A stretch of DNA of 64,000 bases from Jeotgalibacillus malaysiensis (GCA_000818095.1 CP009416.1:2402501-2466500), one strand, 5' to 3'. Positions 34,629 to 43,454 are shown, numbered from the stretch's first letter. Numbers and translations are program-made. Notes: a model not told the origin generated them from the sequence alone.

Positions 34629-34901
34629 ATGATGAGTGAGAGATTTTTTCTTTATGATGATACAGAGGAAACAAAAACAAGATTTGTTAGCTTTATGGGA
34701 GAGCACCAGCGCTTCGACCTGGCGATTATGTATTCAGACCGCTATTTTGGTAAAGCAATGGTAATGGATATCCAGGGAAGCAGATTTGCCATTATCGGTC
34801 AGGACGACCTTGAAGAAGAAGGTTATATTGAACATGCCTTTAAACTTTCAGAGCAGGAAGCATCTGAGCTGAGAGAATTTTTAAACGAAGTCATTTTGTG
34901 A
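34629..34901 (+). CDS. DUF3055 family protein
   Basis: A 90-residue acidic protein whose opening (FFLYDDTEETKTRFVSFMG) and middle (FDLAIMYSDRYFGKAMVMD) fit DUF3055, known from bacilli and staphylococci without assigned function. AAGGAGG lies 6 nt before the first of two adjacent ATGs. It diverges from yutE over about 110 bp. Confidence 0.7.
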   Translation: MMSERFFLYDDTEETKTRFVSFMGEHQRFDLAIMYSDRYFGKAMVMDIQGSRFAIIGQDDLEEEGYIEHAFKLSEQEASELREFLNEVIL

Positions 34902-34949
34902 ATCAACTAAAGTTTGACTGCTCATACTAAATCAAAAAGGAGCAGTCGA

Positions 34950-35178
34950 ATGGAACGATATAGTGATTTTTTCAAACGTTGAAGTACAAAAAGAATATCT
35001 GATCCCTGAAACCCTCCCTGAAGGCCCATATGGCTCACCAAGAGGGAAATATTCTCTTGTCAGAAACAAATCAGGACCCTGGCAAAAAGGGCAGCGTTGT
35101 TACAGCGCATTCAACTACGAAAACAAAGGCGACCACGAAGACATCCCAAGACTCGATCCCGGTGCGCATAAACCTTAA
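34950..35178 (+). pseudogene. small cytosolic protein gene with frameshift at a T6 run
   Basis: AAAAAGGAG followed by ATG 34950 opens a 10-codon frame ending at TGA. A second frame, open from GTG 34963 to 35178, encodes about 71 residues of convincing sequence (KEYLIPETLPEGPYGSP and FNYENKGDHEDIPR) but has no ribosome site. Removing one T from the run at 34967-34972 fuses them into one 75-residue protein. It is either a decayed gene, a sequence error, or slippage at the T-run. Confidence 0.5.
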
Positions 35179-35208
35179 TTTTTTTACTGATTTGTCTCTG
35201 TTAAAGTT

Positions 35209-35337
35209 GGCTGTTGATTTCTGCTGCAGGGGGACGCTTTCCGCGGCCGGGCGGTGAGCCAGCAGGCTTCGCCGTGCTTTGTCTCACCTGTCCCTTCCTG
35301 CCGCAGGAGTCGCCCCCTTCCGCTCCAATCAACAGCT
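35209..35337 (-). repeat. ~130-bp hairpin element, copy 5
   Basis: Minus-oriented core with arms GGCTGTTGATT and AATCAACAGC. Its arms resemble those of copy 2, so the two are close relatives. Confidence 0.88.
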
Positions 35338-35368
35338 GTGCAGAAACAATAATGACCTTTACTTAGCT

Positions 35369-35430
35369 ATTGATTTTAAAAAGGAGCATGTCTCATTGTA
35401 AGTTGAGACATGCTCCTTTTTTAAATCAAT
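35369..35430. terminator. long perfect inverted repeat / terminator
   Basis: AAAAAGGAGCATGTCTCA (35378-35395) pairs with its complement (35404-35421), and the pairing extends outward through ATTGATTT/AAATCAAT. The T-run on the right makes it a strong terminator. It lies between hairpin-element copies 5 and 6. Confidence 0.8.
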
Positions 35431-35495
35431 ACAACTTTTTCTAGATTAGCTCCTAATGATAGATGAGGTTGAAGAAGATTTTTAATGAAATCAAA

Positions 35496-35618
35496 GTGCA
35501 GCGGAGCGTAGGGCGGCGACTCCACCGGGATTTGACGGACAGGTGAGACCCCGCAAGCGGAGCTGAGGAGGCTCACCGCCGTCCCCGGGGAAAGCGTCCG
35601 CCTGAAGCGCAGCGAAAC
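35496..35618 (+). repeat. ~130-bp hairpin element, copy 6
   Basis: Plus-oriented core (GGCGGCGACTCC to GGAAAGCGTCCGCC) with short imperfect arms (TGCAGCGGAGCG and AAGCGCAGCG). With copy 5 and the terminator it fills the 460-bp gap before yutD. Confidence 0.85.
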
Positions 35619-35638
35619 GGCTACTATAGAATCACCTG

Positions 35639-35923
35639 TTACTTTTTAGCACCCGCAACCTTCTTCACAATAAAATAAGGGCACCCGAAATTGCAGTGCT
35701 CATACAAATAATCCTTCACCGTCGAAATTTTTGTATCAAACGAAGCCTTCTGATTCGTATCTTCAAAAAACCCCTTTAGCCTGAGCTGTCCATAACCCCA
35801 GTCGCCTACAATGTAATCATACTTATGCAGGATCTCACTGTATCTCGCTTCAAAAGCCTCTTCATTATAGCCTTCTCTAAATTCTTCTAATATTTCATAT
35901 TGTTGATTGTGCATTGTAATCAT
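35639..35923 (-). CDS. yutD: YutD, DUF1027 protein
   Basis: A 94-residue soluble protein with the family signature KYDYIVGDWGYGQLRLKGFF (residues about 34-53). A cysteine pair follows (CNFGC). DUF1027 is conserved in bacilli with unknown function. GGAG precedes the ATG by about 10 nt. The order yutF-yutE-yutD is that of B. subtilis, interrupted here by the DUF3055 gene and repeats. Confidence 0.88.
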   Translation of the reverse strand: MITMHNQQYEILEEFREGYNEEAFEARYSEILHKYDYIVGDWGYGQLRLKGFFEDTNQKASFDTKISTVKDYLYEHCNFGCPYFIVKKVAGAKK

Positions 35924-36036
35924 CAGATTCTCACTCCTGCCTGTTAACTACTTCCTATTATACATGACCACACACTTTTTTCTATGCATGTTTGCCATTC
36001 AAAACGGACAAACTTTTGAAAAGGAGTGTTGCATGT

Positions 36037-36198
36037 ATGAAGCTGATTCTCACAGTTCTATTAATTATTTTTATCAGCGGATGTACTAAGGAACCTGATC
36101 CCCCGGAGGTTTCAAAGCCTGTCAACTGGCTTCCTGCCGTGATGAATGAGTACGATCTGGCACCTGAAACTGAATTAAAAAAGCTGCCTGTACTGTAA
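36037..36198 (+). CDS. 53-residue putative lipoprotein
   Basis: A very short lipoprotein: MKLILTVLLIIFISGC is a complete signal peptide with lipobox (Cys 16), followed by only 37 residues rich in Pro and Glu. AAAAGGAG precedes ATG 36037 by about 10 nt. It sits at the position of B. subtilis yutC, a longer lipoprotein gene, so it could be a shortened remnant; there is no alignment to show this. Confidence 0.55.
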   Translation: MKLILTVLLIIFISGCTKEPDPPEVSKPVNWLPAVMNEYDLAPETELKKLPVL

Positions 36199-36208
36199 GC
36201 ACAGGCAG
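36182..36208. terminator. hairpin at lipoprotein/metS junction
   Basis: GCTGCCTGT pairs with ACAGGCAGC across the lipoprotein stop codon. No strong T-run follows, so termination is uncertain; it lies between converging genes. Confidence 0.5.
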
Positions 36209-36216
36209 CCCTCGTA

Positions 36217-36327
36217 TTAAACTGTTTTATTTTTGGATTTTCTTACTGCGTTCATAATACTTGCAGCAAGGCCGCCCCATAAAAGAACGATCCCAATTAC
36301 CATCATCACAATTGCACTGGTTGTCAT
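36217..36327 (-). CDS. metS: NSS transporter small subunit (MetS-like), 36 residues
   Basis: A single-helix microprotein: MTTSAIVMMVIGIVLLWGGL is the membrane span, followed by a basic tail ending KSKNKTV. GGAGGG lies 6 nt before the ATG. It begins 14 bp after the large transporter gene ends, which is the arrangement of methionine/alanine-import NSS transporters, whose small subunit (MetS in Corynebacterium) is needed for activity. It is below the usual length for gene finding. Confidence 0.75.
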   Translation of the reverse strand: MTTSAIVMMVIGIVLLWGGLAASIMNAVRKSKNKTV

Positions 36328-36341
36328 TGTGAATCCCTCCT

Positions 36342-37865
36342 TTAGTCCTTATCCGGAAGCTCAACCGGAGTTGAACGGCTCCATTTAAGTGTTGAAACTA
36401 GAATTCCAATTACAAATGCCGCACCGGCTGAAGCAAGGAACATTGTGAGTGCAAATCCATTTGAATAGCCTTCATAGTTACCTGTATCATTATCAAACTG
36501 CTGGAACAGGTTATCTGTTACAAGTCCAAACATCATGTATCCAAGGACGATTGGTGTAATGATCGAAAGACACACTTTCCACCAGCCGCCAAGGTGAATA
36601 TCAGATGTAAGGTTTGCATGGTTCTGAAGCATTCCTGTCTTACGAAGTACCCATGCGATCATGATGACTTCAACAAGACCAATCGCTGCCACACCAAACT
36701 GGTTAATGTAGTAATCTGCTGCATCAAGGAAGAATAGTCCGCCCTGAGTAGCAAATAGAACTGAAATAAGTGCTGCAAGTCCGCCTCCGAAAAGAACGGC
36801 TTTATTACGCGAGATACCCAGCTTTTCTGTTAAACCGGCAACATACGTTTCAGTGATTGACATCAATGATGTGAGTCCTGCAAGTGTTAACGAGAAGAAG
36901 AATAATGCGCCGAAAATTCCGTTTAATCCAGGCAACTGGTTAATAATCTGCGGAAATACGACAAAGGCAAGACCTACCCCTGCAGACGCTACTTCTGATA
37001 CTGGAACATCAAGCTGTGATGCCATGAACCCAAGTGCTGCGAATACCCCGATACCAGCTAGAAGCTCGAAACCTGAGTTTGCAAAACCTGTGATAAATGC
37101 GTTATTCGTAATATCCGATTTCTTCGGAAGATAACTTGAATAAGTAATCATGATTGCAAATGCAATTGATAAACTGAAGAAAATATGACCATAAGCTGCA
37201 ACCCATACAGACGGCTCCAGTATATTATCAAAGTTTGGTTGGAAGAATGCATTCAGACCTTCAGCCGCTCCTTCAAGCGTTACTGCTCTGATTACGATAA
37301 TCAGGAACAAAATGACAAGTGTCGGAATGAAAATACGGTTAGCATATTCAATCCCTTTCTTAACTCCTGCAAGCAAGATACCAAGTGTTAATGCCCATAC
37401 AATGACGAGCGGAATAAAAATTCCCCATACGATGCCACCTGTTTCACCAGGTGCTACGTCAAGCTGTAAAAATTCCGTGAATAAAAATCCTTCTGTATCT
37501 TCTCCCCATGCCTGCCCGAATGAAAATATTGTATACCTCATTGCCCAGGCAATAATGACGGCATAGTAGGTGGAAATAACAAATGACACAAATACTGCCC
37601 ACCAGCCAAGCCATTCTGCTTTTTTACCGCTCATACGGAAGAATGATAATGGCGCTGATCCTCTGTACTTATGACCGATGGTGAATTCCATGATAAGAAT
37701 TGGAATACCGGCTGTTAAGAGTGCAAATAAATATGGAATAAAGAATGCTCCCCCACCGTTTTCATAAGCGACATACGGAAAACGCCAAATGTTCCCGAGT
37801 CCGACTGCGGAACCAACTGCTGCAAGAATAAATCCGGCACGTGTTCCCCACTGCTGACGATTCAT
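36342..37865 (-). CDS. Na+-dependent NSS family amino-acid transporter
   Basis: A 507-residue neurotransmitter:sodium symporter with 12 membrane helices. The first-helix signature WGTRAGFILAAVGSAVGLGN is followed by IWRFPYVAYENGGGAF, as in MetP/YhdH-type members. It imports an amino acid with Na+; methionine or alanine is likely because of the adjacent small subunit. A GGGGGG site precedes the ATG. The two genes form one transcription unit with a promoter near 37944-37971. Confidence 0.88.
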   Translation of the reverse strand: MNRQQWGTRAGFILAAVGSAVGLGNIWRFPYVAYENGGGAFFIPYLFALLTAGIPILIMEFTIGHKYRGSAPLSFFRMSGKKAEWLGWWAVFVSFVISTYYAVIIAWAMRYTIFSFGQAWGEDTEGFLFTEFLQLDVAPGETGGIVWGIFIPLVIVWALTLGILLAGVKKGIEYANRIFIPTLVILFLIIVIRAVTLEGAAEGLNAFFQPNFDNILEPSVWVAAYGHIFFSLSIAFAIMITYSSYLPKKSDITNNAFITGFANSGFELLAGIGVFAALGFMASQLDVPVSEVASAGVGLAFVVFPQIINQLPGLNGIFGALFFFSLTLAGLTSLMSITETYVAGLTEKLGISRNKAVLFGGGLAALISVLFATQGGLFFLDAADYYINQFGVAAIGLVEVIMIAWVLRKTGMLQNHANLTSDIHLGGWWKVCLSIITPIVLGYMMFGLVTDNLFQQFDNDTGNYEGYSNGFALTMFLASAGAAFVIGILVSTLKWSRSTPVELPDKD

Positions 37866-37943
37866 CTAATTACCCCCCTGTAAGTTCTTCCAGATTAGAT
37901 GGAAGTTTTTATATATTCAGATTATTTCTCATAATCTAAAAAC

Positions 37944-37971
37944 AGTATAGCACTTGCTTCCTAAATGTAAA
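37944..37971 (-). promoter_or_regulatory. promoter of the NSS transporter
   Basis: On the minus strand TTTACA (37966-37971) and TATACT (37944-37949) are spaced by 16 bp, about 80 bp before the start codon. Confidence 0.5.
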
Positions 37972-38020
37972 AGTACTATTTTGAAAAATTCTGAAATTAT
38001 ATCGATATAATCTATACAAA

Positions 38021-38052
38021 AAAATAAACCTTGTTATATCAAGGTTTATTTT
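38021..38052. terminator. hairpin upstream of the NSS promoter
   Basis: AAAATAAACCTTG pairs with CAAGGTTTATTTT around a 6-nt loop. It is a symmetric terminator-like stem and may back up the next terminator. The rest of 37866-38165 is AT-rich and has no gene. Confidence 0.6.
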
Positions 38053-38121
38053 AATAGTGTGCAAGATTTTTCACACTTTATATAATTCATACATTTTTCC
38101 AATCATACAATAGTCCTTTTA

Positions 38122-38161
38122 AAAAAGCGTCTGAATAGAAGGCTCTATTTAGACGCTTTTC
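38122..38161 (-). terminator. terminator after the NhaC-type gene
   Basis: AAAAGCGTCTGAATAG pairs with CTATTTAGACGCTTTT with one mismatch, with a T-run on the minus strand. Confidence 0.85.
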
Positions 38162-38165
38162 TTCA

Positions 38166-39785
38166 TTATTCGAGTCCTTCTTTAGCTGAAACGGTTCTGG
38201 CTTTTTCAGGATTCCTGCCCATTATGACTGCAAATAATACAAGTAGTACAAGAACAAGTCCGAGTGAAAGTAATGTACTTCCAGAGAAGCCAAGCAGAAT
38301 ATAACCGGCAGATGCGATTGCAGCACCGGTTACCGCATAAGGAATCTGAGTTGCTACGTGATCGATATGGTTACTACCTGCTCCTGTTGAAGAAAGAATG
38401 GTTGTATCAGAAATTGGTGAACAGTGGTCACCGAATACAGCTCCTGCAAGAACTGCTGCAAGTGATGGAAGCAGCAGTGAAATATCTGTGCTTGCCGCAA
38501 TTTCCCCTGCGATCGGAAGCAGGATACCAAATGATCCCCATGATGTTCCTGTAGAAAATGCCATAACGCCTGCTACAAGGAACAACAGAACTGGCAGCCA
38601 GCCAAGAGGCAGGTTAGATGATTCTACGATGCCTGCAAGGTACTCTCCAGTACCAAGATCACCAATAAGTCCAACAATCATCCACGCAAAAACAAGGATG
38701 TAGATGGCAGGAAGCATTGATTTCACACCTTCCTTAAGTGCAAGGAAGAATTCAGCGCCGCCGATTTTCTCAGAACGGCCAATCTGTCTGATAAAGAATG
38801 CAATGGCAACTGCTAGTCCGACAAGCGCACCATAGACAAGTGATTTTGCAACGTCTGTGTATTCAAACATTTGTAGAATGGTAGCAGACTCTCCTGTATC
38901 AGCCGCATAAGCCTGAGCGCCTGTCCACATCATTGATGCAACTGTACCAACTACAAGAGCAATGATTGGCCAGATCAGGTCTCCAACCGTACCATGCTTA
39001 GATGTCGGAAGGTCATTTTTTAATTCACCCGGAATATCTTTCTTTGGGTCATATACTTCCCCTGTTTCAATTGCGCGGTTTTCGTGAATCTTCATTTGAC
39101 CGAAATCAACACCGCGAAGTGCTACGATAAAGACAATACCAAGCGTTGCCCATACATAAAGGTTCATTGGCACCATCTGGATAAAGGCAGAGAATGCTGT
39201 GTATTCAGTAATTGAATGTGTAGCAAGAATTCCACCGATAACTGCAATGATATAGGCGCCCCAGCTTGATACCGGCGACACGACACAGATCGGTGCTGCT
39301 GTTGAATCAATCAGGTAAGCAAGCTTAGCACGTGATACACGGTGACGGTCAGTCAGCGGACGTGCAACCTGTCCAACTGCAAGGCTGTTAAAGTAATCAT
39401 CAATAAAGATAATAATACCAAGACAAGCTGTTACTACCTGAGCCCCTGCACGCGTTTTTACACGTTTCATTGCCCATTCACCGAACGCTCTTGCGCCTCC
39501 GGATACGTTAATGAATGCTGTGATAACGCCAAGGATAATCAGGAATAACATAATAAAAATATTCCACAGATTCAGTCCACCAGGCTCTCCGTCCGAACCG
39601 TACTCCCAAAATACGCCGCTAAATGACATCCAAAGTGTCTCAAGCGTCGCAACCGGTCCGAAGCTTGTAATTAAAAGTGCTGCTGTGACGATTCCCGCTC
39701 CAAGTGAAAGCAGTACGCGTCTTGTAAGTAAAACCATTGCAATCGCAATGATCGGTGGTAAAAGTGATAACCATGTTCCTTCCAT
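38166..39785 (-). CDS. NhaC-type transporter under lysine riboswitch control (LysW-like)
   Basis: A 539-residue membrane protein of the Na+/H+ antiporter NhaC family, with about 12-13 helices. Conserved segments are IDDYFNSLAVGQVARPLTDRH, SPVSSWGAYI and FSTGTSWGSFGILLPI...VFGDHCSPISDTTILSS. The family moves amino acids as well as cations. Here the leader is a lysine riboswitch, so I infer lysine import or exchange, as proposed for lysine-riboswitch NhaC homologues. ATG 39785 follows AAGGAGGG; the 23 codons of the longer frame contain the ribosome site. Confidence 0.85.
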   Translation of the reverse strand: MEGTWLSLLPPIIAIAMVLLTRRVLLSLGAGIVTAALLITSFGPVATLETLWMSFSGVFWEYGSDGEPGGLNLWNIFIMLFLIILGVITAFINVSGGARAFGEWAMKRVKTRAGAQVVTACLGIIIFIDDYFNSLAVGQVARPLTDRHRVSRAKLAYLIDSTAAPICVVSPVSSWGAYIIAVIGGILATHSITEYTAFSAFIQMVPMNLYVWATLGIVFIVALRGVDFGQMKIHENRAIETGEVYDPKKDIPGELKNDLPTSKHGTVGDLIWPIIALVVGTVASMMWTGAQAYAADTGESATILQMFEYTDVAKSLVYGALVGLAVAIAFFIRQIGRSEKIGGAEFFLALKEGVKSMLPAIYILVFAWMIVGLIGDLGTGEYLAGIVESSNLPLGWLPVLLFLVAGVMAFSTGTSWGSFGILLPIAGEIAASTDISLLLPSLAAVLAGAVFGDHCSPISDTTILSSTGAGSNHIDHVATQIPYAVTGAAIASAGYILLGFSGSTLLSLGLVLVLLVLFAVIMGRNPEKARTVSAKEGLE

Positions 39786-39840
39786 AATGTTCCCTCCTTT
39801 ATTTGTATGATAGGGCAGTGAGGCATAATCGTAAAAAAAC

Positions 39841-39882
39841 GCAAAAAAGGGCAATGATAGAGGACTCTACCATTACCCTTGT
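39841..39882 (-). terminator. riboswitch terminator
   Basis: AAGGGTAATGGTAG pairs with CTATCATTGCCCTT (with G-T pairs), followed by TTTTTTGCG on the minus strand. A competing pairing of CATTAC (39889-39894 region) with GTAATG in the terminator arm could act as antiterminator. Confidence 0.8.
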
Positions 39883-39904
39883 GAGTTAGTAATGTTATGC
39901 TCCA

Positions 39905-40090
39905 TCACGATCTGTAGCTCCTCAACCCGCAAAACTGCTGCGGAAAGAGAGTGTTATCCTTCTTAAAGATAACCCCAATGATAAAACCCTGACTGATTGT
40001 TACCATTTCGGCAGTGATTCCCTTTCATCTGTGATCGCAGTTGTCATCCTCACACAGATTACTCATAAATCCTGCTCCTCTACCCCATCG
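39905..40090 (-). promoter_or_regulatory. lysine riboswitch (L box)
   Basis: The minus strand carries the conserved L-box blocks in order: AGAGGAGC near 40081, AGTA near 40062, TGAAAGGG near 40024, TGCCGAA near 40010, a GGGTTTTATCATTGGGG region, and GGAGCTAC near 39918 closing P1. A terminator follows directly. Lysine binding should cut transcription of the NhaC-type gene. Confidence 0.88.
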
Positions 40091-40156
40091 GATTATGATG
40101 TGGTGATTATTCTTTTTACTGAACTATTATAACAAGCAGTTGTCTTCAATTCAAGA

Positions 40157-40912
40157 CTAATTTGTCGGAATCGGGACTTCAAGTGACGGTGACATCCCAT
40201 CACCAACGTTATAAATTTCAGGCACCTGCCCCTGAATGAGTCCCATCGCAACTGGAATGTCCTGTTCAATTGTCGTTTCTTCTGTCGCAAAAGGAACAAT
40301 GATCTGCACTTTAACAACCAGGTGAATATTGATTTCTACAAAAGCGTTATTGATGCCGAATTCAGTAATATTGGATTTAATATTAGATGTCACATTTCCA
40401 ACTGCGTGAAACCGGATAGGCACCTTTGGACCAAGGTTGCCAAGCAGTGCATTCTCGGTTGCCTGACCAAGTGGAACTGTATAGACGATCCCTTCTAGAT
40501 TCCCTGCATCCTCTACTTCAAGGTCCAGCTCAGTCAATGATTTCAGTATGCTTGTATCCCCTCGTTCAATCGCCCTCAGCTGCTCCTGTACTAGTTCAGT
40601 CGTTTCTGCGAGCACTCTGTTAATAATTTCTGTATTAAATTTCGTTGTGACCATTTCAGCTGAATCTGTAGGTACATTTTCAATAATTTCATTGATATCC
40701 ATAACGTTTGCGATTTCTCTGTTGACTGCCTTACTAATGACCAGTGCTCCTATCTTTTTTGTCTGTGACTCAGCATAAATCATCAGTGTCGGCTTTACGC
40801 CCGTATTAATCACAGCAAGTCCGATGACTGTCATCACCAGAAAGAGCAACAATGACAGCAGCCAGACAGAGCGTGCAGTGAGCGGCTTGATCATTACTTT
40901 TTTTCTGCGCAT
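40157..40912 (-). CDS. yunB: sporulation protein YunB
   Basis: A 251-residue protein with a basic N-terminus and one membrane helix (about residues 15-38), then an extracytoplasmic domain with the family pattern LVISKAVNREI and VPLGQATENALLGNLGPKVPIRF. YunB is a sigma-E-controlled protein involved in spore formation in B. subtilis. GGAGGG precedes the ATG. Its presence supports a spore-forming host. Confidence 0.92.
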   Translation of the reverse strand: MRRKKVMIKPLTARSVWLLSLLLFLVMTVIGLAVINTGVKPTLMIYAESQTKKIGALVISKAVNREIANVMDINEIIENVPTDSAEMVTTKFNTEIINRVLAETTELVQEQLRAIERGDTSILKSLTELDLEVEDAGNLEGIVYTVPLGQATENALLGNLGPKVPIRFHAVGNVTSNIKSNITEFGINNAFVEINIHLVVKVQIIVPFATEETTIEQDIPVAMGLIQGQVPEIYNVGDGMSPSLEVPIPTN

Positions 40913-40968
40913 AAAAAAGCCCTCCTATATCGCAGTGTATGCGGTCAGAAGCGCTTTTTTACAAAGAA

Positions 40969-42066
40969 TTATTCAGTTACAAATGCAATATCAGTCTGAG
41001 CAATCGTACAGTCCAGGTGCGTTGAGAGGTCAAGTTCGTATGTCGCACGGACGATTAAGCCATTTTCTTCTACAATCCGGACAACCGGACGCATTGAAAC
41101 TGCTTTATTCTGTCTCGCCACAACCCCTTTTCTGCCGTCACTCAGCTGAACGGTCAGTCCGTTTGGATAAATGGCAATTCCTTTTTGAAACGCTTTGATG
41201 ACAGTCGGATCAAATAACGTACCTGAGCCTGCAAGAAGAATCTCTACTGCATCTGCCGGCAGCATTTTATCCCGATATACCCGGTTTGATGTGCATGCAT
41301 CAAAAACGTCTGCAACGGCAATAATTTTTGCATACGGATGAATATCTTCAGCGGTTAAGCCTCTCGGATACCCTGAGCCATTCAGCCGCTCATGATGCTG
41401 AAATGCGCAATGTGCAGTCAGTAATGATACATTATGAAGGTTTTTCAGTACTTCAAAGCCATGCACAGTGTGCGATTTGATCTCTTCAAATTCCTCCTGT
41501 GTCAGCGCTCCTTCTTTCATTAACACATCCTCATCCACCATCGTCTTTCCGATATCATGCAGCATCGCACCAAGTCCGAGCTGTTCGAGCTGCTTCACAG
41601 GAAGCTTCAGTTCTTTTCCGATCGCAAGCGTATATAACGTTACGTTATAAGAGTGATCGAAAATGTAGGAATCATACAGGTAGGCGTCAGATAAAATCAT
41701 CAGCAGATCCTGATTGGCATCCATTTCACTCATAATATTCTTCAGGATATCCTGAATTTTCGACGCCTTCTTCTCAAGCATATCTGCCATGTTTTTCTGC
41801 TTACATCCATCAATTGAGGAAAAAGCCTGTCTGATTTCCCTGATTGATTCCTGTCTGACAAAGACTGGTACACTCTCTTTTACTTCTATGCCTTTTGACT
41901 GTTCATCTGAGATATAGATATACTGCACTTTTAAATGAATCAGCCTTGCAATCATTCCATCGGTCAGCTTCACACCCGCCTGCAGCAGAGGCTTTTCATT
42001 CACATTATAAATTGTATGACCCAGTACCATGCCTGCGCGGACAACCTTTGTGGCTATTAATCTCAT
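40969..42066 (-). CDS. HD-GYP domain phosphohydrolase
   Basis: A 365-residue signalling protein. The HD-GYP domain (about residues 130-300) has HDIGK, HSYNVTLYT, HHERLNGSGYPRGL and VADVFDACTSNRVYR; an N-terminal domain resembles that of other Bacillus HD-GYP proteins and no receiver or membrane segment is seen. It probably hydrolyses a cyclic dinucleotide. In the GYP motif the usual D of DGxGYP is Asn, which is tolerated. It lies between yunB and yunD. Confidence 0.87.
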   Translation of the reverse strand: MRLIATKVVRAGMVLGHTIYNVNEKPLLQAGVKLTDGMIARLIHLKVQYIYISDEQSKGIEVKESVPVFVRQESIREIRQAFSSIDGCKQKNMADMLEKKASKIQDILKNIMSEMDANQDLLMILSDAYLYDSYIFDHSYNVTLYTLAIGKELKLPVKQLEQLGLGAMLHDIGKTMVDEDVLMKEGALTQEEFEEIKSHTVHGFEVLKNLHNVSLLTAHCAFQHHERLNGSGYPRGLTAEDIHPYAKIIAVADVFDACTSNRVYRDKMLPADAVEILLAGSGTLFDPTVIKAFQKGIAIYPNGLTVQLSDGRKGVVARQNKAVSMRPVVRIVEENGLIVRATYELDLSTHLDCTIAQTDIAFVTE

Positions 42067-42098
42067 TGACTGATCACCCTTCTTTATCTGTATCTTGT

Positions 42099-43454
42099 TT
42101 AACGGGCTGTATGACTCAGCTTGTCTTTTAAAATATCGCGCAAAAACTCAGGCATGAAATACTGTTTTTTTGCCCGCTGCATTTCCGGGAAAAAGAAGCC
42201 GAACGTAAACATATCCACAGTAGCGATTTTATAGATCTGTTCTGCACGCACCGCTTTCCCATTTATATAAAACTGATGATCCCTCTCTTCAAGCCCTTTG
42301 TATATAAATTCTCCAAGGATCGTTCCCCTGAACCCAAGACCTCTGATCACAGTCGTCGGCCAGTTCTGATGCCTTGATTCCCTGATGACTTCTTTCAGTT
42401 CACTTCCGGTCAGTTCAACAAGACACGGATTAATCGGATGAGGAAGGATTTTATGCAGATCATATTCAGTCACCGGTCCTGCTTCAAGCGGATGAAGCAG
42501 CAATCCGCCGGTTACAATAGACAGATCTGCCTCACACCAGTCAAGAATTGCTTCTGCAAGCAGCATCGATAGCGGGGAAGAAGCCTGAAGCGGATTATGA
42601 AGAATCGGCTGGTCAAGCACTGTAATTTCGTTCGATAACAGCTGTTTCCCTTCTTGAAGCCACTGCTCATTCAGATCCTCCGCTTCCGGCAGCTCACTCG
42701 TTTCATATAAAGTGGCTGTTTTTCCGGATACTTCTCTGCTGACGTGGTCAAATTCAATTTCAACCTTGCCAGTATACATACCAAACTTGCCTGCAGCTGC
42801 TAACAGTACCTGATTATGCAGCCTGCCATTCTCAAGCACATGATGGGTGTGACCGCCCATAATGACATCAATATCCGGGCACTCCTCAGCCACCCACTCA
42901 TCCTCTCTGATCCCGAGATGAGACAGCAGCACAATAATATCCACCTTATCTTTCATCGCTCTTACCTGCGCCTTCAGCTCATCCTTAGCAGAGGTAATAT
43001 GCCAGCCAAGCTTTTCATAAAAAACCGGATACTCCGCTGTGACAGCCGTAATCCCGATTTTTATTCCGCTTTTAGTCGTTTTAATCAGATAAGGGCAAGC
43101 CCAGTCCGGCCGGTTCCCTTCCGTTGTAAAAAGGTTGGCAAGGATTACTTCAAAGTCAGCATCACGATACATCTCATTTAATTCATCATAGGAAAATGTA
43201 ATGCCTTCATTGTTCCCGATTGTTACCGCATCATACTCAGCTTCATTCAGCAGATCAACATTCCGCTTACCTGCTGAGCCTTCTGTTAACGGATGAGAGC
43301 GGTCAGCATGATCTCCTATATCAAACAGGAATACATCCTCACCGTCATGCCTGAGCATATTCCGCTCCTGCTCCAGAAACTGGTGAATACGGGGCCAATT
43401 CTCGAAATGACTATGTAAATCATTTGTATGAAAAATTGTAATTCTTTCTTTCAC
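42099..43454 (-). CDS. yunD: metallophosphoesterase/5'-nucleotidase family YunD
   Basis: A 451-residue two-domain protein of the UshA/5'-nucleotidase family. Metal motifs are FHTNDLHSH (residues 8-16), DIGDHADRSH, IGNNEG, LLSHLGI and GGHTHH; the C-terminal 5'-nucleotidase domain follows from about 280. Unlike secreted relatives it has no signal peptide, so it is cytoplasmic. The nucleotide substrate is not known. It starts 23 bp after the yunE stop, with yunE and yunF upstream in the same direction. Confidence 0.9.
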   Translation of the reverse strand: MKERITIFHTNDLHSHFENWPRIHQFLEQERNMLRHDGEDVFLFDIGDHADRSHPLTEGSAGKRNVDLLNEAEYDAVTIGNNEGITFSYDELNEMYRDADFEVILANLFTTEGNRPDWACPYLIKTTKSGIKIGITAVTAEYPVFYEKLGWHITSAKDELKAQVRAMKDKVDIIVLLSHLGIREDEWVAEECPDIDVIMGGHTHHVLENGRLHNQVLLAAAGKFGMYTGKVEIEFDHVSREVSGKTATLYETSELPEAEDLNEQWLQEGKQLLSNEITVLDQPILHNPLQASSPLSMLLAEAILDWCEADLSIVTGGLLLHPLEAGPVTEYDLHKILPHPINPCLVELTGSELKEVIRESRHQNWPTTVIRGLGFRGTILGEFIYKGLEERDHQFYINGKAVRAEQIYKIATVDMFTFGFFFPEMQRAKKQYFMPEFLRDILKDKLSHTAR

